Origin: Oryzias latipes
Taxonomy: Eukaryota; Chordata; Actinopteri; Beloniformes; Adrianichthyidae
Length of the DNA: 64,000 bases
Assembly: GCF_002234675.1 (NCBI RefSeq)
Contig: NC_019864.2
Location: 15,269,582-15,333,581, forward strand
Direction: 5' to 3'
The notes beneath the pieces are model-generated. The model saw only the letters and a program-made list of their open reading frames with translations. It did no database searches and was not told the DNA's origin. The position numbers and the translations under genes are program-made. This document shows, in pieces, positions 35,040-47,918 of this stretch (position 1 is its first letter; the number at the start of each line of letters is the position of its first letter).

Positions 35040-35257
35040 AGGGATAATTTTAGCTCGTGCTGGTTTGCGGCGCCTTCCGTCCGTGAAACCCGGGTTCGAC
35101 TCCAGGCTCCTCCCTGTTCCCTTCTCTACCTCTGCCGGTTCCAAGCCCGGTTTGAGAAGGTTGCGTCAGGAAGGGCATCCGGCGTAAAACATTGCCAAAT
35201 TTACCATGCGACTCGTTCGCTGTGGCAACCCCTGATGGGAGAAGCCGAAAGTGGAAG
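35040..35257 (+). repeat. Second SINE family, with 16-bp target-site duplication
   Basis: The 218-bp body contains a perfect RNA polymerase III B box (GGGTTCGACTCC at about 35092) and a tail typical of a common teleost SINE (GGAAGGGCATCCGGCGTAAA ... CAACCCCTGATGGGAGAAGC). It is flanked by an exact 16-bp direct repeat, ATATTGATTATATACA, at 35024-35039 and 35258-35273. That is the signature of LINE-driven retrotransposition and a young insertion. The A-box end looks short, so it may be 5' truncated. Confidence 0.85.
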
Positions 35258-35340
35258 ATATTGATTATATACACTTTACAAGGCATGAACATGAAATACA
35301 TAAGGAAGAACAAAAACAGTCTTCCAGTTTGAACAGTTAA

Positions 35341-35930
35341 AGTTCCACTGCAATCATCTTTTAATTTATTTTCAAAACGGTTCTCTGTGTTCTTTTTTTT
35401 TTGTTCCATTTATAGCCTAAATTAAAAAAAATGACATTTGTAGGACATAGTTTCTGCAGAGTGGCAATAGTTCTATAGAAATTACCTCTGAGTTGTTGGT
35501 GAAACTGCTGGCACGGAGTAAGCCCGGCCCTATTTCCCATCATCTATCTGTTTACACACCCTCCTTCTAGCTTACAGCCCCTCACAGCCCCAAGATAACA
35601 TTACCGGTGCAACAAAAATGGCCAGAAATATTAGAGCTATCAAGCCATACAATTTTGAGCCAGATGACAGTTCAGACGAGGAAAACAAAGACGTGCATGG
35701 ATCTTGTCGTCTACAAGTGGATGCATGAACAGGGAGCTTGTGACTTGCTGTAGTTGTTTCTACGTCACAGCCACAGGCTTTTCCAAGGCATTTTTTAATC
35801 TGCTCTTGATTCACAATGATTTGAATAAGGGAACACTCAGAAATGAAATTTTAAGTTTAATTGTCTTTATATAAGTCCTCTATCATGAGACCCCCCCCCC
35901 CCACACACACACATACTAACAAAACACGTT
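35341..35930 (+). mobile_element. TTAA-type MITE, family A, copy 5 (upstream of rfx7)
   Basis: The left end AGTTCCACTGCAATCATCTT follows TTAA (35337-35340). The right end is degenerate and I cannot place a terminal repeat; the limit is approximate. The interior keeps the longest version of the frame, MARNIRAIKPYNFEPDDSSD followed by EENKDVHGS, before a stop. A C12 tract joined to (CA)n at about 35891-35912 lies near the right end. Confidence 0.6.
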
Positions 35931-36099
35931 AAAAAGCTTAAATCTTACGTGAAAAAAATTACAAATGTTTTCCATTTACACTACTAATAAAAATAATAAC
36001 AGCAATTAAACTAAACAAATAAACTACGTTTTTATTTCAAAGACAATATAACACACAATGATTGTTTTTCATGTGGTTATTTACGAATAAAGCATGGTT

Positions 36100-36472
36100 T
36101 TGTGAAGACTTTATTTTTATTTTTATTTATTTTTTTTGCTTGGACTGTTAAACCCCGCAGTACTTCCGGTCTGGTTCGCACCCGCTCTGTGGAACTTGAC
36201 GCAGGCGGCTCGTCTGTGGCTGCTGCTGGCTGCTGCAGGCGTGCTATTTGCGGCAGTGGAGATACCTTTGCGAAATGCCTTTTGTATGCCCGGCTGTGCT
36301 TTTTGGTCTGCTTCTGTCAGGGTCTGATCCCAGTTTTTGTAGCCATGCTCTGCGGTGGATTCAGCAGGCTGTCCTAGCTGACTGAGCCGCTCCAGCAGCG
36401 GTGGGTCCGGTGCGGTGCACAGCCGGGGATGAGGCCTACTTGTTAAAGCTCCCCCACCACCCCTCCATCGCC
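36100..36472 (+). promoter_or_regulatory. rfx7: CpG-rich promoter / 5' UTR region of rfx7
   Basis: The base composition changes sharply to GC-rich at about 36150 and stays so to about 36960, spanning the first coding exon. No TATA box is obvious. The 5' UTR boundary cannot be fixed from sequence alone. Opposite-strand and overlapping short frames here are products of the composition. Confidence 0.5.
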
Positions 36473-39400
36473 ATGGCTGATGATCAACAACAACCTGGTC
36501 AGAAGCCTGCCTCGGGATTAGGCTCTCTTCCAGCGCTCGTGCCAGGACTCCAGGGATCCGAGGCCAACGCGTTACAGTTCAAAATAAAGAATTCAATTTG
36601 GTAAGGATGCGCCCAGAGCAGCCATACTGTCCTTTTCGCTAGCCGTAGCCTCATAATTAGCGTGTCTAAGTACTCTGGATTGGCAGGGGTTGCACTGGTG
36701 CTGCACAAAGCGGCCCAGAATAACACGAGCCTGCCCGGGCTAGCCGCTAATATTTAACCGAACTACGAAGGCGGCGATGCGGGGGAGGCTGCGTGGCTCC
36801 CCCGCAGATGCTGTAATAACGCGGTAATGCAGGTGACTGCTCCGAGCTGATGCTGGGGATCGTTAGCATCGAGCCGCAGGAGGCCATGTTCTGATAGATG
36901 ACAGCAAAGTGGAGCTGATGCTGATGACAGGTGTCAAAAGTCCACGCGCGGATTTCACGCGGGTCACCATGAACCTGCAGCCTCCATGCAGGATTTATGC
37001 TGTTTGTTTGTTTATACTGTCAGTTTTTTATTACCAGGATTACAGTGCACAGTTTCATTCAAATACACAGACATGTTTTTTTTTAAACCATGTAACTATA
37101 TATTAACATATTTAGCTTTTAACTTTAAACTTTATTATATAGGAAATTTCAATCGGCATTTATGTTTTTGTTGAAAAATGTAGTCTGACCAAACTATAGA
37201 AAACAGCTTTGTCTAAACCCTTTGTGGAAGTTTTTGTTTTTGTTTTATTACCATTTATTTTTTTAACAGTACTTGCATGTCTTTAGTTGGGCCCCCTTAC
37301 ATTTTTACGTTAAACCCCACCACTGTTGCCATGATCCCATGTTTCAGCAGAAACATCAACAATGCAGTTCATGAACGGTGATCAGGTTTTTATGGGAAAT
37401 AGGACCTCCACCAAAAATTAATTCAGTTTGGATTCATCCTTTTAATTCGATTTTCTATTCAGACCAATTTAATTAAAATTTTATTCATTAATAAATTAAT
37501 TCAATGTTTATTTGTCAAATCTTCTGTCTAAAACCATTTTGTTTGGGTGTATTTTTTTTATATTTAAACAAATTAAACTTTCATTCGTATAACTGTTTTT
37601 TTTTCCCTTAAAAAAATAAATAAAATAAAAATAGCAGTAAAACTGCTTTAATAGAAATTAATGGGTTTGATCAATCAGTTTTGCATTTTAAAGTTTAACA
37701 TCAGGTTATTGAGTATTCTAAGAAAATAAAAGCCTTCCATTAATCTGTAGACAGATAAATGCTCCCAGAAATGTCTTAGGCAACATAAATATCTGGGCCC
37801 ACCTCTTGGTGGAGGCCTAACCCCTTTAAAAGCTACACCAGCATTCAGGCATTTCCTTAACCTCTGTGAGCAGAGCACAGTTTGAATTTTCTTTTCTGTC
37901 ACATTTACGCATCTTGATTACAGATTTATAAGCCATTTTTCAATGCATGCAAATTGAAAATGAAGTTCTTGTTGGATCACAGTTTATAGTCTTAGTGCAA
38001 CATTCAATTTGGTGTGCTTTTTATTTTATGTTTCCCAAAATGTGCTACTGAACTGTATTAAATATCAGCAATGTATTTGTGTATTTTAGGATAGTATCTT
38101 TTAAATGTCAAACTAATAAAACAAGAAATAAACATCATAAAAGTAAAACAATAATGACAACATTCAAAATTCGAATAGGGCTTTGGTTGAAGATTAAAAA
38201 TGTATCAAGTCCTTTTTTCAGTTCAGTCCAAACTTACATTTATACAAAGTATATTTTTACAGTATTACAAAAGATAGACACATACACTGAAAACAATCAA
38301 ATTTTGTACATGTCAAGGGATCTTGTTGATATATCTATTTACTAAATCGCCCCCTTTTCATTTCTTTGTTAGACCTGGTTATGTGGTATCTTCCAATGAC
38401 TTCTAACACACATTTAACACGTGAGACCTGCAGCACAGACAAGAACTTATTGGAGTTTTAATGCTTCAATTGCTTTTTAAAAACTTTATACGTATAGACA
38501 AATTTCTGCAAATTGTAGTAATGTTTCATAAAAGCAATTATTATTTTAGAATGATTAGTCATTTGAGTGACAATATGTTCTGTTCCCATCATGTTGATTT
38601 AAGTGGTGTTCTCCTTTCTCCTTTTAGCAAATCTGTACAATCAAAAGTGGACGGCATACTGGTGAGTGTTCACGGATCTTTGGATTTCACAAAGCATTTT
38701 TGCTTTATATATGTGTACTTAAAAAATACAGTAAATGTCAAATATATTTTGACTACACCTGCCATTCTTTAAATTTCTTTTATATTCAGATGTTTTGAAA
38801 AGAATGTTCTTTTCTTAATAATTACTTGACATGTTTATCATGTGATATACATTATATACATATGTTGTACATCAGATTTTTGTCATGTGTATAACATTTT
38901 CATTTTAACAATCTTAGAAATGACTGAAAAAATGTGTTTGTGAGTGAACATTACACTTTCTGTTACATTTCTTTAGATTCTTGCTATTTGGGTCAGATTT
39001 GCATCACAGACTCTGTCAGTGTTTGTAACAACCCCCCCTTCTTTATTTTAGCCAGTTGGTTTTTCATTCCTAATTTATTTTGATCAAATATCAATTGATG
39101 AGCATCTGTGCAGAATGACACCACAAACAGTATTTACAAGGAAAGATTCTAAAAACCTTCTCTTAACCATATCTCCTTTCAAGATTCAATTATTTGTATT
39201 TTTATTCTTTTGCTTAGAAATATTTTTAGTACCTGAATGTATTACAGATGCTAAAAATAGAACAATAAATTGATTTAAAAAAAAAGAACTCTGATGGGCT
39301 TTTTTATCCAGTGACCCATAGATGCTCTACTATAAAACAGTTTTTCATTTACAGCTTAAAATTACATTAGTTGTTTGTTTTTTATTATGTTTTTGAACAT

Positions 39401-42400
39401 ATTCGTTTTTCCCCAAATATTTCATTAAAATTAAACCTGAGATGCAGTGAAAATGACAGCATGGTTGCCTCACACCTACTGTGAAAAGGTTGCTGAACTT
39501 GTTCCTTTTTGTGGTATTTTGTGTTCTGCAGCAAGATGTTGAGAAGTTTACAGACATCGAAAAACTCTACCTCTACCTTAAGTTGCCTTCTGGTCCCAGC
39601 AGTGGCAATGATAAAAGGTATGTGACGCCGACACATTTAACCCATAGACGCCTCTGGGCTCCTGGACTTTGTTCTTCTATCTCTTTCTCTCAGCCACACA
39701 TGTACGCCCTGCTGTGCCTATTTTCACATCAGCAGCACTTATTCTCATAAATTCAAATCGCCTTTCATTGACTAAACACAGACATGGGTTAGGCTGATAG
39801 ATGTTTGTCCTGATTACAAATCTGGGTCTTTTTCTTTTTTTTTCCTTTCATCTGTACGACTGATATTATTACAAACCAAACCACTGAAATGTGTAGATAA
39901 TTGCAGTACCTAGCTGTCTGTGTTTCATTTGTTTCCCCATATCTATTCATCACCCCAATCCCCAAATTCTACCCATTTGGCCTAAGAAAGAGAGGGGACC
40001 TCCACTCCAGGATTATGGTATTCAAGTTTTTGTTTTAACAAGAAATGATGGGCAGCAGTCGAGAGCACCGCCTCAACAAATGGGCTTTTCTTGTGCGTTG
40101 ATTTCAGTGATCAGAGTTCCATGTCATCAAGTCGCACTCAACAGATGTATGCGTTCAACTGGATACGCAATCACCTGGAGGAGCACCCAGAGACATCGCT
40201 CCCAAAGCAAGAGGTGTATGATGAATACAAGTGAGTGCTGCTAAGTAAATAGCAAAAACCGAGGAACGTATAAAAATTACACACCGGATTTGGTATAATT
40301 CTGTTTTATTTGGGTTGTTGTCTTTACCAGGAGCTATTGTGACAATCTCGGCTACAATCCACTGAGTGCTGCAGACTTTGGGAAGATAATGAAGAACGTC
40401 TTTCCGAACATGAAGGCACGTCGACTGGGAATGAGGGGAAAATCCAAATATCCTTTCAGTCTAAATGACTAATGAAGCAGAGAGGCTGCAGATCATTAAA
40501 ATCTCTTAAAAAGTCCTAAATATAATTGACCTAAGATAAGACAGTGCTGCAGTGGTTAGCGCTTTTTCCTCACAGCAAGAAGGCCCCCAGTTCAAGTCCC
40601 GGCTGGGGGACATGAAAAACACAACATCAATGGGGGACCTTTCTGTGTGGAGTTTGCATGTTCTCCCCGTGCATGCGTGGGTTCTCTCCAGGATCTCTGG
40701 CTTCCTCCCACTGTCCAAAAACATGCTTCATAGGTCATATAAGGTCACAAACTGGTCGTAAATACTAGAAATGTCCCAATCTGATCACGTGATTGGAAAT
40801 CGGGCCCAGAGACGTAGTTTCAGCCTCAATGTTGTATCAGGGATAGGATATTTTTTTTGTTCTTATTATGAACAGCGCTATATATTTCCAGCTTATTATT
40901 ACAGATAAATACTCTACTGGAAGGCTGCATATCATGAATGGATCCTGACATTTTATCACTGTTAAGCACAGCAGAATATGGCACCAGTTTGAGCAGGAGG
41001 CACACAAAAACAGTTCCAGGCTCAATAACTCATTTTAGAAACATTTCAAACTGACAGCCAAGTGTCTCTATTGGTTTGTCTTAACTCAAACAACGACATA
41101 CGTAGTCATTAAAAAAATAAAAGACTGGGTTTTTGTTTTCTTTTCAAGAGAATAGCTCTCTCCGTGGTGCTGACAGACAGACGGCAGTGAGACGGCTGCC
41201 AAGGGACCGTCTTTAAAGTGCAAGCTTCGGAAAAAAGATATTGAAAAAAAAGAAATCCATAATCTCTCAAAAACAACCAAAACAAATAAATGCTTAACTT
41301 GGTATGAGCTAGTCATGAAAACTACAATTTTAAAATAAATTGATAAATTTTTAAGGATTTTTTAAAAAGAAATGTGAATCGGATATGATCAGAAATGTTC
41401 AGTAGTTCTGAAGATACTAAAACTATTGTCACCAAACTTTCTCAGCTAATTATAACCTATTTTTACTAGTTAATAGTTAAATATTTTTTCTAGTTGCAAT
41501 GTTTTGACTTGATTGTTCAAACTACTTCACAGAAGTGCTCTGTTTAAGTGTTGAATTCTAAAATAAAGTTAATAAAAGAAAAATTGGGGACAACCAGGTT
41601 CTGTTTATTAAATTTGTTCACTTTTTAAATGTGTTACAAAAATATCAGAGCGGGACTATGAATCACATCAAGGCCAAAAAACACCTGATCTGGACATCCC
41701 TAGTAAATATGTTTTCTCCAGCTAGCTAATACATTTAGTCCGCTGCATCTGATTTTAGCTTCAGCACCAACAGAACTGACACCAGAACCTGACTTTCAAA
41801 GAATAACGTTTAAACAGTTTTGAAAAGCCTTATCCTAAATGTCCAACCACCTGAATACCACCTGATGGATTTACCAGCGTTGTCCCCCCCGATTGTGTGT
41901 CCTTTGTAGAGCAGATGCACTTAGTGTTGCTATGGCATCTTTTTTGCGCCTGAATTTGGGCCACTGTGCGGAATTTGATGGCTTTTCACATTTAGGTTTA
42001 AAAACACCTGATCATCTCCATTAAAATAAAAAAACTGCTTGAAAGCAGAGTGCAGACAAACTGTTCAAGACTGAAAAACACTGCCTGCAAAAATGCGTAC
42101 AAACGTCAGGTTTAAAGCCAATGGCTGAGAGATTATATACCTCACAGTAAAGAGTGCATGATTGTAGTGTTTTTAAAGTAAGCATGGCAAATATTCATTC
42201 AGAATGGACAAGATAGACAAACCGATAAAACCGTGCTTCTGTCAGCAGCAAACCAAGAACGATTATTTTGTTGTATGCGCTTTCTAATTATTTAAACCTG
42301 CTCTGTGTGTTAAAACCAGCAAAGTGGAAGAACCTGATGCTCTGAGTTCCAGAAAAACAATCCACGAGTGGTAATGTCTGAGTTAAAAAAAAAAGAAAGA

Positions 42401-45400
42401 AAATGATCATTTTAAACGATACAAATAATCGGCTGAATTATGGAATTTAAAAACTGGCTTACTGTCAAAGGGGTCATGCAAAAGAGAATTTAAATGACAC
42501 TATGTGTCTTTTGCAGTTCTATTAAGTGTAACACCATATAATACTTAAACATTATAATGTTTACAATTAAACAGGGCATCAAATAAAATCCTATTTGCCT
42601 TGGTCATTTAAAATGTATAAATCACAGAATTTTTTTTTTGAACAAAATTGCAATACGATCAATTTCCAAAACCGTTCAGGAAAAATTATACATTAAATGT
42701 TTTTTAGGCAAATTACAAGATGTGTTCGCAAAACAGCAACAATGGCTTTTTTTTTTTCAAAATCTTCGGGCAGTGTCGTACTGTGTGGCTTAAAGTCTTT
42801 AATGTCTTTAAATCTTTAGGTACTCTGTAATGTTTTACTGTGCTTTTCTCCCCCATGAGCAATGCGATCTGATCATGTTTCACCTCAAACCAAGACAAAC
42901 GTCTAGTAAAGTTTTCTTTAAACTCTTTTGTAATTGTTTGTGTAGTCTTGGTATTAAAAAAAATGGGAACTAACCGCATCACCATATAGTTACGGCATCA
43001 TTTTCCAAATAATAATAGAACTATTATTACATGTTTTAATGCTGTTAAATGAAATTAAGTCAACTTTACATTTTTCTTTGCTTACATGCAAATCAAGAAA
43101 GGTTTAGAACTGGAGAACAGTGATGTGGCCAGGCTCAACTTGTTTTGAAGCCTTAACTCCCTTGCACATACTGTTATAGCGGGTTAAGGAAGAAAGCTTT
43201 TGTTCACATGCCATCCCTACCCAATCTGGATCTACAGAAATCTGGGGATGGGGTAAGCCCACTCTACCACACATGCATTTAATCTAGTTTTCAGTTACCT
43301 TTCAACTCATCGCTTCAACTCTGTCTTCTAATAGTGTGAGCTGATGGAGCCAACAGGCCAGTCTCCAAGCGCTGAGGATGAAATGAGATCTGCAGCATGT
43401 GGACTGGTGTGCGAGTGGGCTCAGAAAGTCCTGAGTCGACAGTTTGATAGCGTGGAGGACTTAGCCCGCTTTCTTCTTAATAGCCACTACATTGGTACTA
43501 AGTCCATGGCTGCACTTACTGTTATGACTGGAACCCCCACAGGTAGAGATGGCAGCTCTTCTCTTTGTTTTATATGCTCATGTTTTCATTTAGTGTTGCC
43601 TCATTAAGGTGTGTTCACACCAAATCTGATTCACGCATCTCCAGTTTCAGTGTTAGATCAATGTACAGATGTGATCAGAGGTCCTGCTGTGCAATTGGAG
43701 CGTCAGCCGTGGCGCGGCGGTCTAGCAGCAGCACGCTTCGGGCGTCGTAAAACAATTTGGATAACAACCTGGCATGTCCATAGGCCGTCACTCACACGCA
43801 GCTTTTGCAGTAGATGGTGAAGTTCACCGTACTGGGAGAGTCTCTGAAGGATCTCATGAACTCAGACACGGAGACACGTTTACTAACGTCTTTGTAGAGG
43901 TCTTTAAAATAAATAAATCTGATTCCTCAACATCATCTTGAGATATACAATCAGTGCTCCCATGTAGCGATGAGGCTAAAAACTCCTTCCACATGCGCCT
44001 GGAGCGTCAGGTTTATGAACACAATTTTGGACAAGCGTTAAGCATTGAATTTGACACGCAAATTGTGTTTGGTGTGAACATTAGAGGTACAAACAAATGA
44101 ATTTGTAAAGGCTTTCAATGCACCATCATGGTTCTGAAAATGCATGGTACGTCTCACGATCGCCGTTAACTTTTAAAATGTTTTCAGTGACAAAAAGCAC
44201 TAAGTGGCAATCATCAGTTGTCTGTCTCCTACAAATCTTTGCATTGATGTTGTTGTGCAGGGATTAAGACTCCAACTCCAGCCTCTGCGTTTGTGCCCAC
44301 TGCTGAGGCCAACTCATTCCAGCCCCAGGTGAAGACCCTGCCTTCACCGTCTGTTGATGCAAAACAGCAACTCCAACGCAAAATCCAGAAAAAGCAGCAG
44401 GAGCAGAAGCTTCACTCACCCCTGCCTACAGGGGAGTCACAAGTCAAGCGAACAGAGGCCAGTACCCCCGGGCCCACCATCCCCTGTGGCAGCCCAGCTC
44501 TGCTTTCCCCTCAGCCCACCATAGGAATTGTAGTTGCGGCTGTTCCTAGCCCAGTGACGGTATGTGGCCATCACTCTTTCATATTGTTTCACTTTTTACG
44601 GCTGTACGTGAATTCACTAAAATAACTTTTTCCTTGCAGGTACAGAGAAACAGGCAGTTAATGACCTCACCTAGTCCTGTAGGAACCGCAGAAGGCAAAG
44701 TGTTGCCTGTGAATTTCCAAGTTGTCACTCAATCTCTCAAACAGTCTCCCAAAACCCCACAAAACATCCCTGCCAGTCCTGTTGGTGACCGCCTGGCAAG
44801 ACACGGCACACGGTACGCCCAAATCCTACCCAAGCCCTCTGCCACCAGTGCCATCACACTGCGCTCTCCCCCGACGCTGCTGATCACCAACAGCCCCATT
44901 AAAACTGTGATGCCCAATCCCCATGTCAGCTCGGTCAATGTGGTGAAGATGACAGCCATCGCTTTGGCACCAAGTAATAGCAGTAGTAACGGCAACAACT
45001 CAACGGTGCGACCGGCCTCAGCTGGTGTGAGTGCTGCAACTGTTTCAGATGATTCCCAGCATTTGCAGAGTGCGAGCTCTGCTGCCACACAGCCTTCTTT
45101 AGTCAGACCTGGTGCCACAACATCATCCGCAGCCCTTTCCTCTGACAACAAAGGCGGGTCTGAAGTCGGCATTGACAATAGCTCCATATCTGTTGCAGAA
45201 AAGCATGCTGTCGGAGCTAAAGAGGAAAGAGTGGCTAAGTTCAGAGCTGCCAGTGAACCAACTTTCCTCGTTAAGTGTCCTCCTGGAGCAGAAAAGGGGA
45301 TTAGGATAAAACACGATGCCATATCCTCTCCCACCTCCATATCTGTAATTGGAACTCTAGACAGCAATAACAGCAACTGCCAAGACAGTACTTTGTACTT

Positions 45401-47918
45401 GACTGTTGATAATCACAACTCCAATGGAAACGCATCCTCTCACGGCTCTGCTGCGGTTATCCAGACATCGAGTGATCCCTGCTCAGATGCTAAGAGCCCT
45501 AGAAAGCGCACAGCTGCAGAATCCCATGCTATTCCTGTAAAGAGAGTGTTTATTTCACAACAGCCACTTGCTACAATTGACAATCCCAAACCTGGGGTGG
45601 GTGCTGCAGTGAAGAGGATTCCCAGACCAGGAACCCCAGCTAGACCAGAGAGTGCCCCCTGTAAAGGGACAGCAAAACACACACCTGTAGGGCCCACACA
45701 GATCCTTGCACTCACTGACGCGCCCATCGCTCACACAGAGGGAACTCCGACTGTCGTCAAACAGCAAAGTATGATGGTGAAACATGAAGATCACTCCATC
45801 AGTGCTGACAGCAGTGCCTCTGATCAGGCGTTGCTGCAGCACATCACTGGGGACTCCCGTGCCATACCAACCAACTCAGGACCACACGAAGCCTCTGCGA
45901 TGAGTGATTTAAAGAGCACAATATGGGAGACACAGCAGATACCAGCAGAACACAAGCAACCCCCTCCTGACCAAATTTCTATGATAACTCAACCTTCTGA
46001 GGCCTCCCGTCAGCTCACCCTCGCACAGGAGATGGTGGACTTTCCAGGCACTCAGACGAGCATGGAGTACTTCCCATTCAACGATGACGACATGACTCAA
46101 GACAGCATAGTGGAGGAGCTAGTCCAAATGGAGGAGCAGATGAAGCTGAAAGGTCTTTTTGGTAGCTGTGGCGATGTCTCCCTGCCAGGTCAGTCAACCA
46201 ACAACCAAGGCTCCATCCTCAGTGCTCACCAGGCCAGTGCTACCTTCTACCACTCTGCTCACAGCAGCACGACTCCTGTTCAAACTCCCACTCCAACACC
46301 AACCCCAACACCCACCCCCACCTCCGAAATGACACTCGCACACAGCCTGACTAGAGAAAGCCCATGCTCCCGTATGGCCCCGGTTACCCCAGTAGATGGA
46401 GCCATGGGTCGCCACACCCCCATCAGCACACCGCTTTCTAACTGCAGCAGCAGCGTACCCCCAAGTCCAGTGGAGTGCAGGAACCCGTTTGCTTTCACTC
46501 CCATTAACTCAAGCATCACTGGGTACCATGATGCAAGTATCGTCTCAAGCAGTCCTGTTAAGCCCATGCAAAGACCCATGGCAACACACCCCGACAAGGC
46601 CAAGCTGGAATGGATCAATAACCGCTACAACAGCAACTCTGTAGGCCCGTTGTCCAACCACAGCATCAGTATTCTACCCAGCTATCAAGACTTGGTTGAT
46701 GATCAGTTCCGCAAACCACATGCATTCGCGATTCCCGGCCAGTCATTTCAGTCTCAGTCAAGACAGGACGCAACTGTTTTGGGCCGCTTGACTCCCATTT
46801 CTCCTGTGCAGCAACAGCAACTGGTGACAAGTGTTACCACTCCTACAAAAGAGGAGAGCTTTGCTGTGCCTGCACCATTGGACAACAAGGCCTCAACATC
46901 ATCTACATCCAGTACTTTTCGTTGCCGTAGTGTTAGCCCAGCAGTGCGACAGCGAAATTTCAGTGGCAACACCGCCCCTCAGCCCACCACCACAAGTACA
47001 ACAATGACAACTCGAGCTGTAGTCTCACCCTTTAACTCCCCCATCACCTCTGAGGTGCTCAATATCCTGTCCAACAGCCAGACAGTCGGCTCTGTGCACT
47101 GCATGGTCCAGCGTAGCCAGTCTGTGCCTCTAAACATCATGATGCAAAGCGAGATGCTTCCCGTGCAGGCTCAGAGCAACACCACCAAGATCACAAATGT
47201 ACTTCTCAGCAAGATGGACGCAGAGGGAGATGATTCAGTCCGTGGTCTGGGTATAAACAACCTCCCCTCTAACTACACAGCTCGTATGAATCTCACGCAG
47301 ATCCTGGAGACTACTCCTGGGTTTGCAGGAGGAACCGCTCACCAGACTTCGCTGCCCGTCAGCTCCAGTCCTGCTGCTTTCGAGCTCCAGCAGCATGGCT
47401 ACCTCACCACTGGCAGTGGAGAGCAGGTGAGTTTCTCTACTGAAGACAACCAAGCACAAGCGGGTCCTGGTGAACAAGACCAGCAGCAGCTCCAACAGGA
47501 TCCTGTGCAGACACGACCACAACTCCTCCTCCAGAGCACACAGCAGCAGGAGGCAGAGGACGAACAACAACAGCTCAATTTCAACAACACTGTCAAGGAC
47601 TTGCTGGGGGAGGATGGCCTCAACCCCAGCTCCCAGTTGGTAGGCCAGGTAGCTTCAGAGCTCAACGCTGTGGCATCAGACTTCTCAAATGAAATCAGAC
47701 TGACCTCAGATCTGTCCAGTAGCATCACTGACCTTAACACGCTGGACACCAACTTGCTGTTTGATCCCAATCAGCAGCAGGAACAATATGAAGACTCTAC
47801 ACTGGAAGAACTGAAGAACGACCCGCTTTTTCAGCAGATATGCAGTGATACTGTGAACTCTGGTTTTGACTGGCTAGAAAGCAAAGACCAGCCGACTACA
47901 GTAGAGATGCTGGGCTAA
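36473..47918 (+). CDS. rfx7: RFX7 transcription factor, 9 coding exons, complete
   Basis: Winged-helix regulator of the RFX family that binds X-box DNA. Exons: 36473-36600, 38628-38661, 39532-39617, 40108-40230, 40331-40447, 43168-43252, 43335-43542, 44261-44559, 44640-47918; 4359 nt, 1452 residues, phases consistent. The start has a good Kozak context (GCCATGG). An N-terminal helix region ([18 protein letters not shown]) precedes the RFX domain at about residues 95-175 ([40 protein letters not shown]). Then comes [11 protein letters not shown], which contains the PxLPxL motif used by RFX5/RFX7 to bind ankyrin-repeat partners. The remaining 1100 residues are low-complexity and Ser/Thr/Pro/Gln-rich, with a (TP)n run near 46290 and the conserved end [14 protein letters not shown] ... 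VEMLG. The intron between exons 5 and 6 is AT-AC. Confidence 0.96.
40448..43167 (+). other. rfx7: AT-AC (U12-type) intron of rfx7
   Basis: The intron begins ATATCCTTT (40448-40456), the exact U12 AT-type 5' splice-site consensus, and ends CCTTAACTCCCTTGCAC (43151-43167): a consensus U12 branch site CCTTAAC about a dozen bases from a terminal AC. Joining AATCCAA to ATACTGT restores the conserved SKYC of the RFX domain. No GT donor gives this junction. Length 2720 bp; it holds a SINE fragment at 40543-40735. Confidence 0.93.
40543..40735 (+). repeat. tRNA-derived SINE, 5' part (inside the rfx7 AT-AC intron)
   Basis: Carries AGTGGTTAGCGCTTTTTCCT, AGCAAGAAGGCCCC, the B-box-like GTTCAAGTCCC, and GGAGTTTGCATGTTCTCCCC up to ACATGCTTCATAGGT, then stops; the 3' half is absent. 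Confidence 0.75.
43606..44084. mobile_element. Palindrome-ended MITE in an rfx7 intron
   Basis: The left end has GTGTTCACACCAAATCTGAT (from about 43611) and the right end the inverted form, ATTGTGTTTGGTGTGAACA (to 44080). The TGTTCACACCAAA inverted ends are common in fish hAT or Harbinger-derived MITEs. Interior about 450 bp, GC-rich, no coding capacity. Possible TTA/TAA-type flanks; the superfamily is not settled. It begins about 65 bp after rfx7 exon 7. Confidence 0.6.

Noticed and set aside
35040-35257. A functional tRNA gene because of the B box
   Set aside because: No acceptor stem or anticodon arm pairs; the 16-bp duplication and tail show a SINE.
44729-47770. Long minus-strand and alternate-frame open frames opposite rfx7 exon 9, up to 215 codons
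   Set aside because: They are shadows of the long, GC-richer, low-complexity rfx7 exon; compositionally biased and without domain resemblance.
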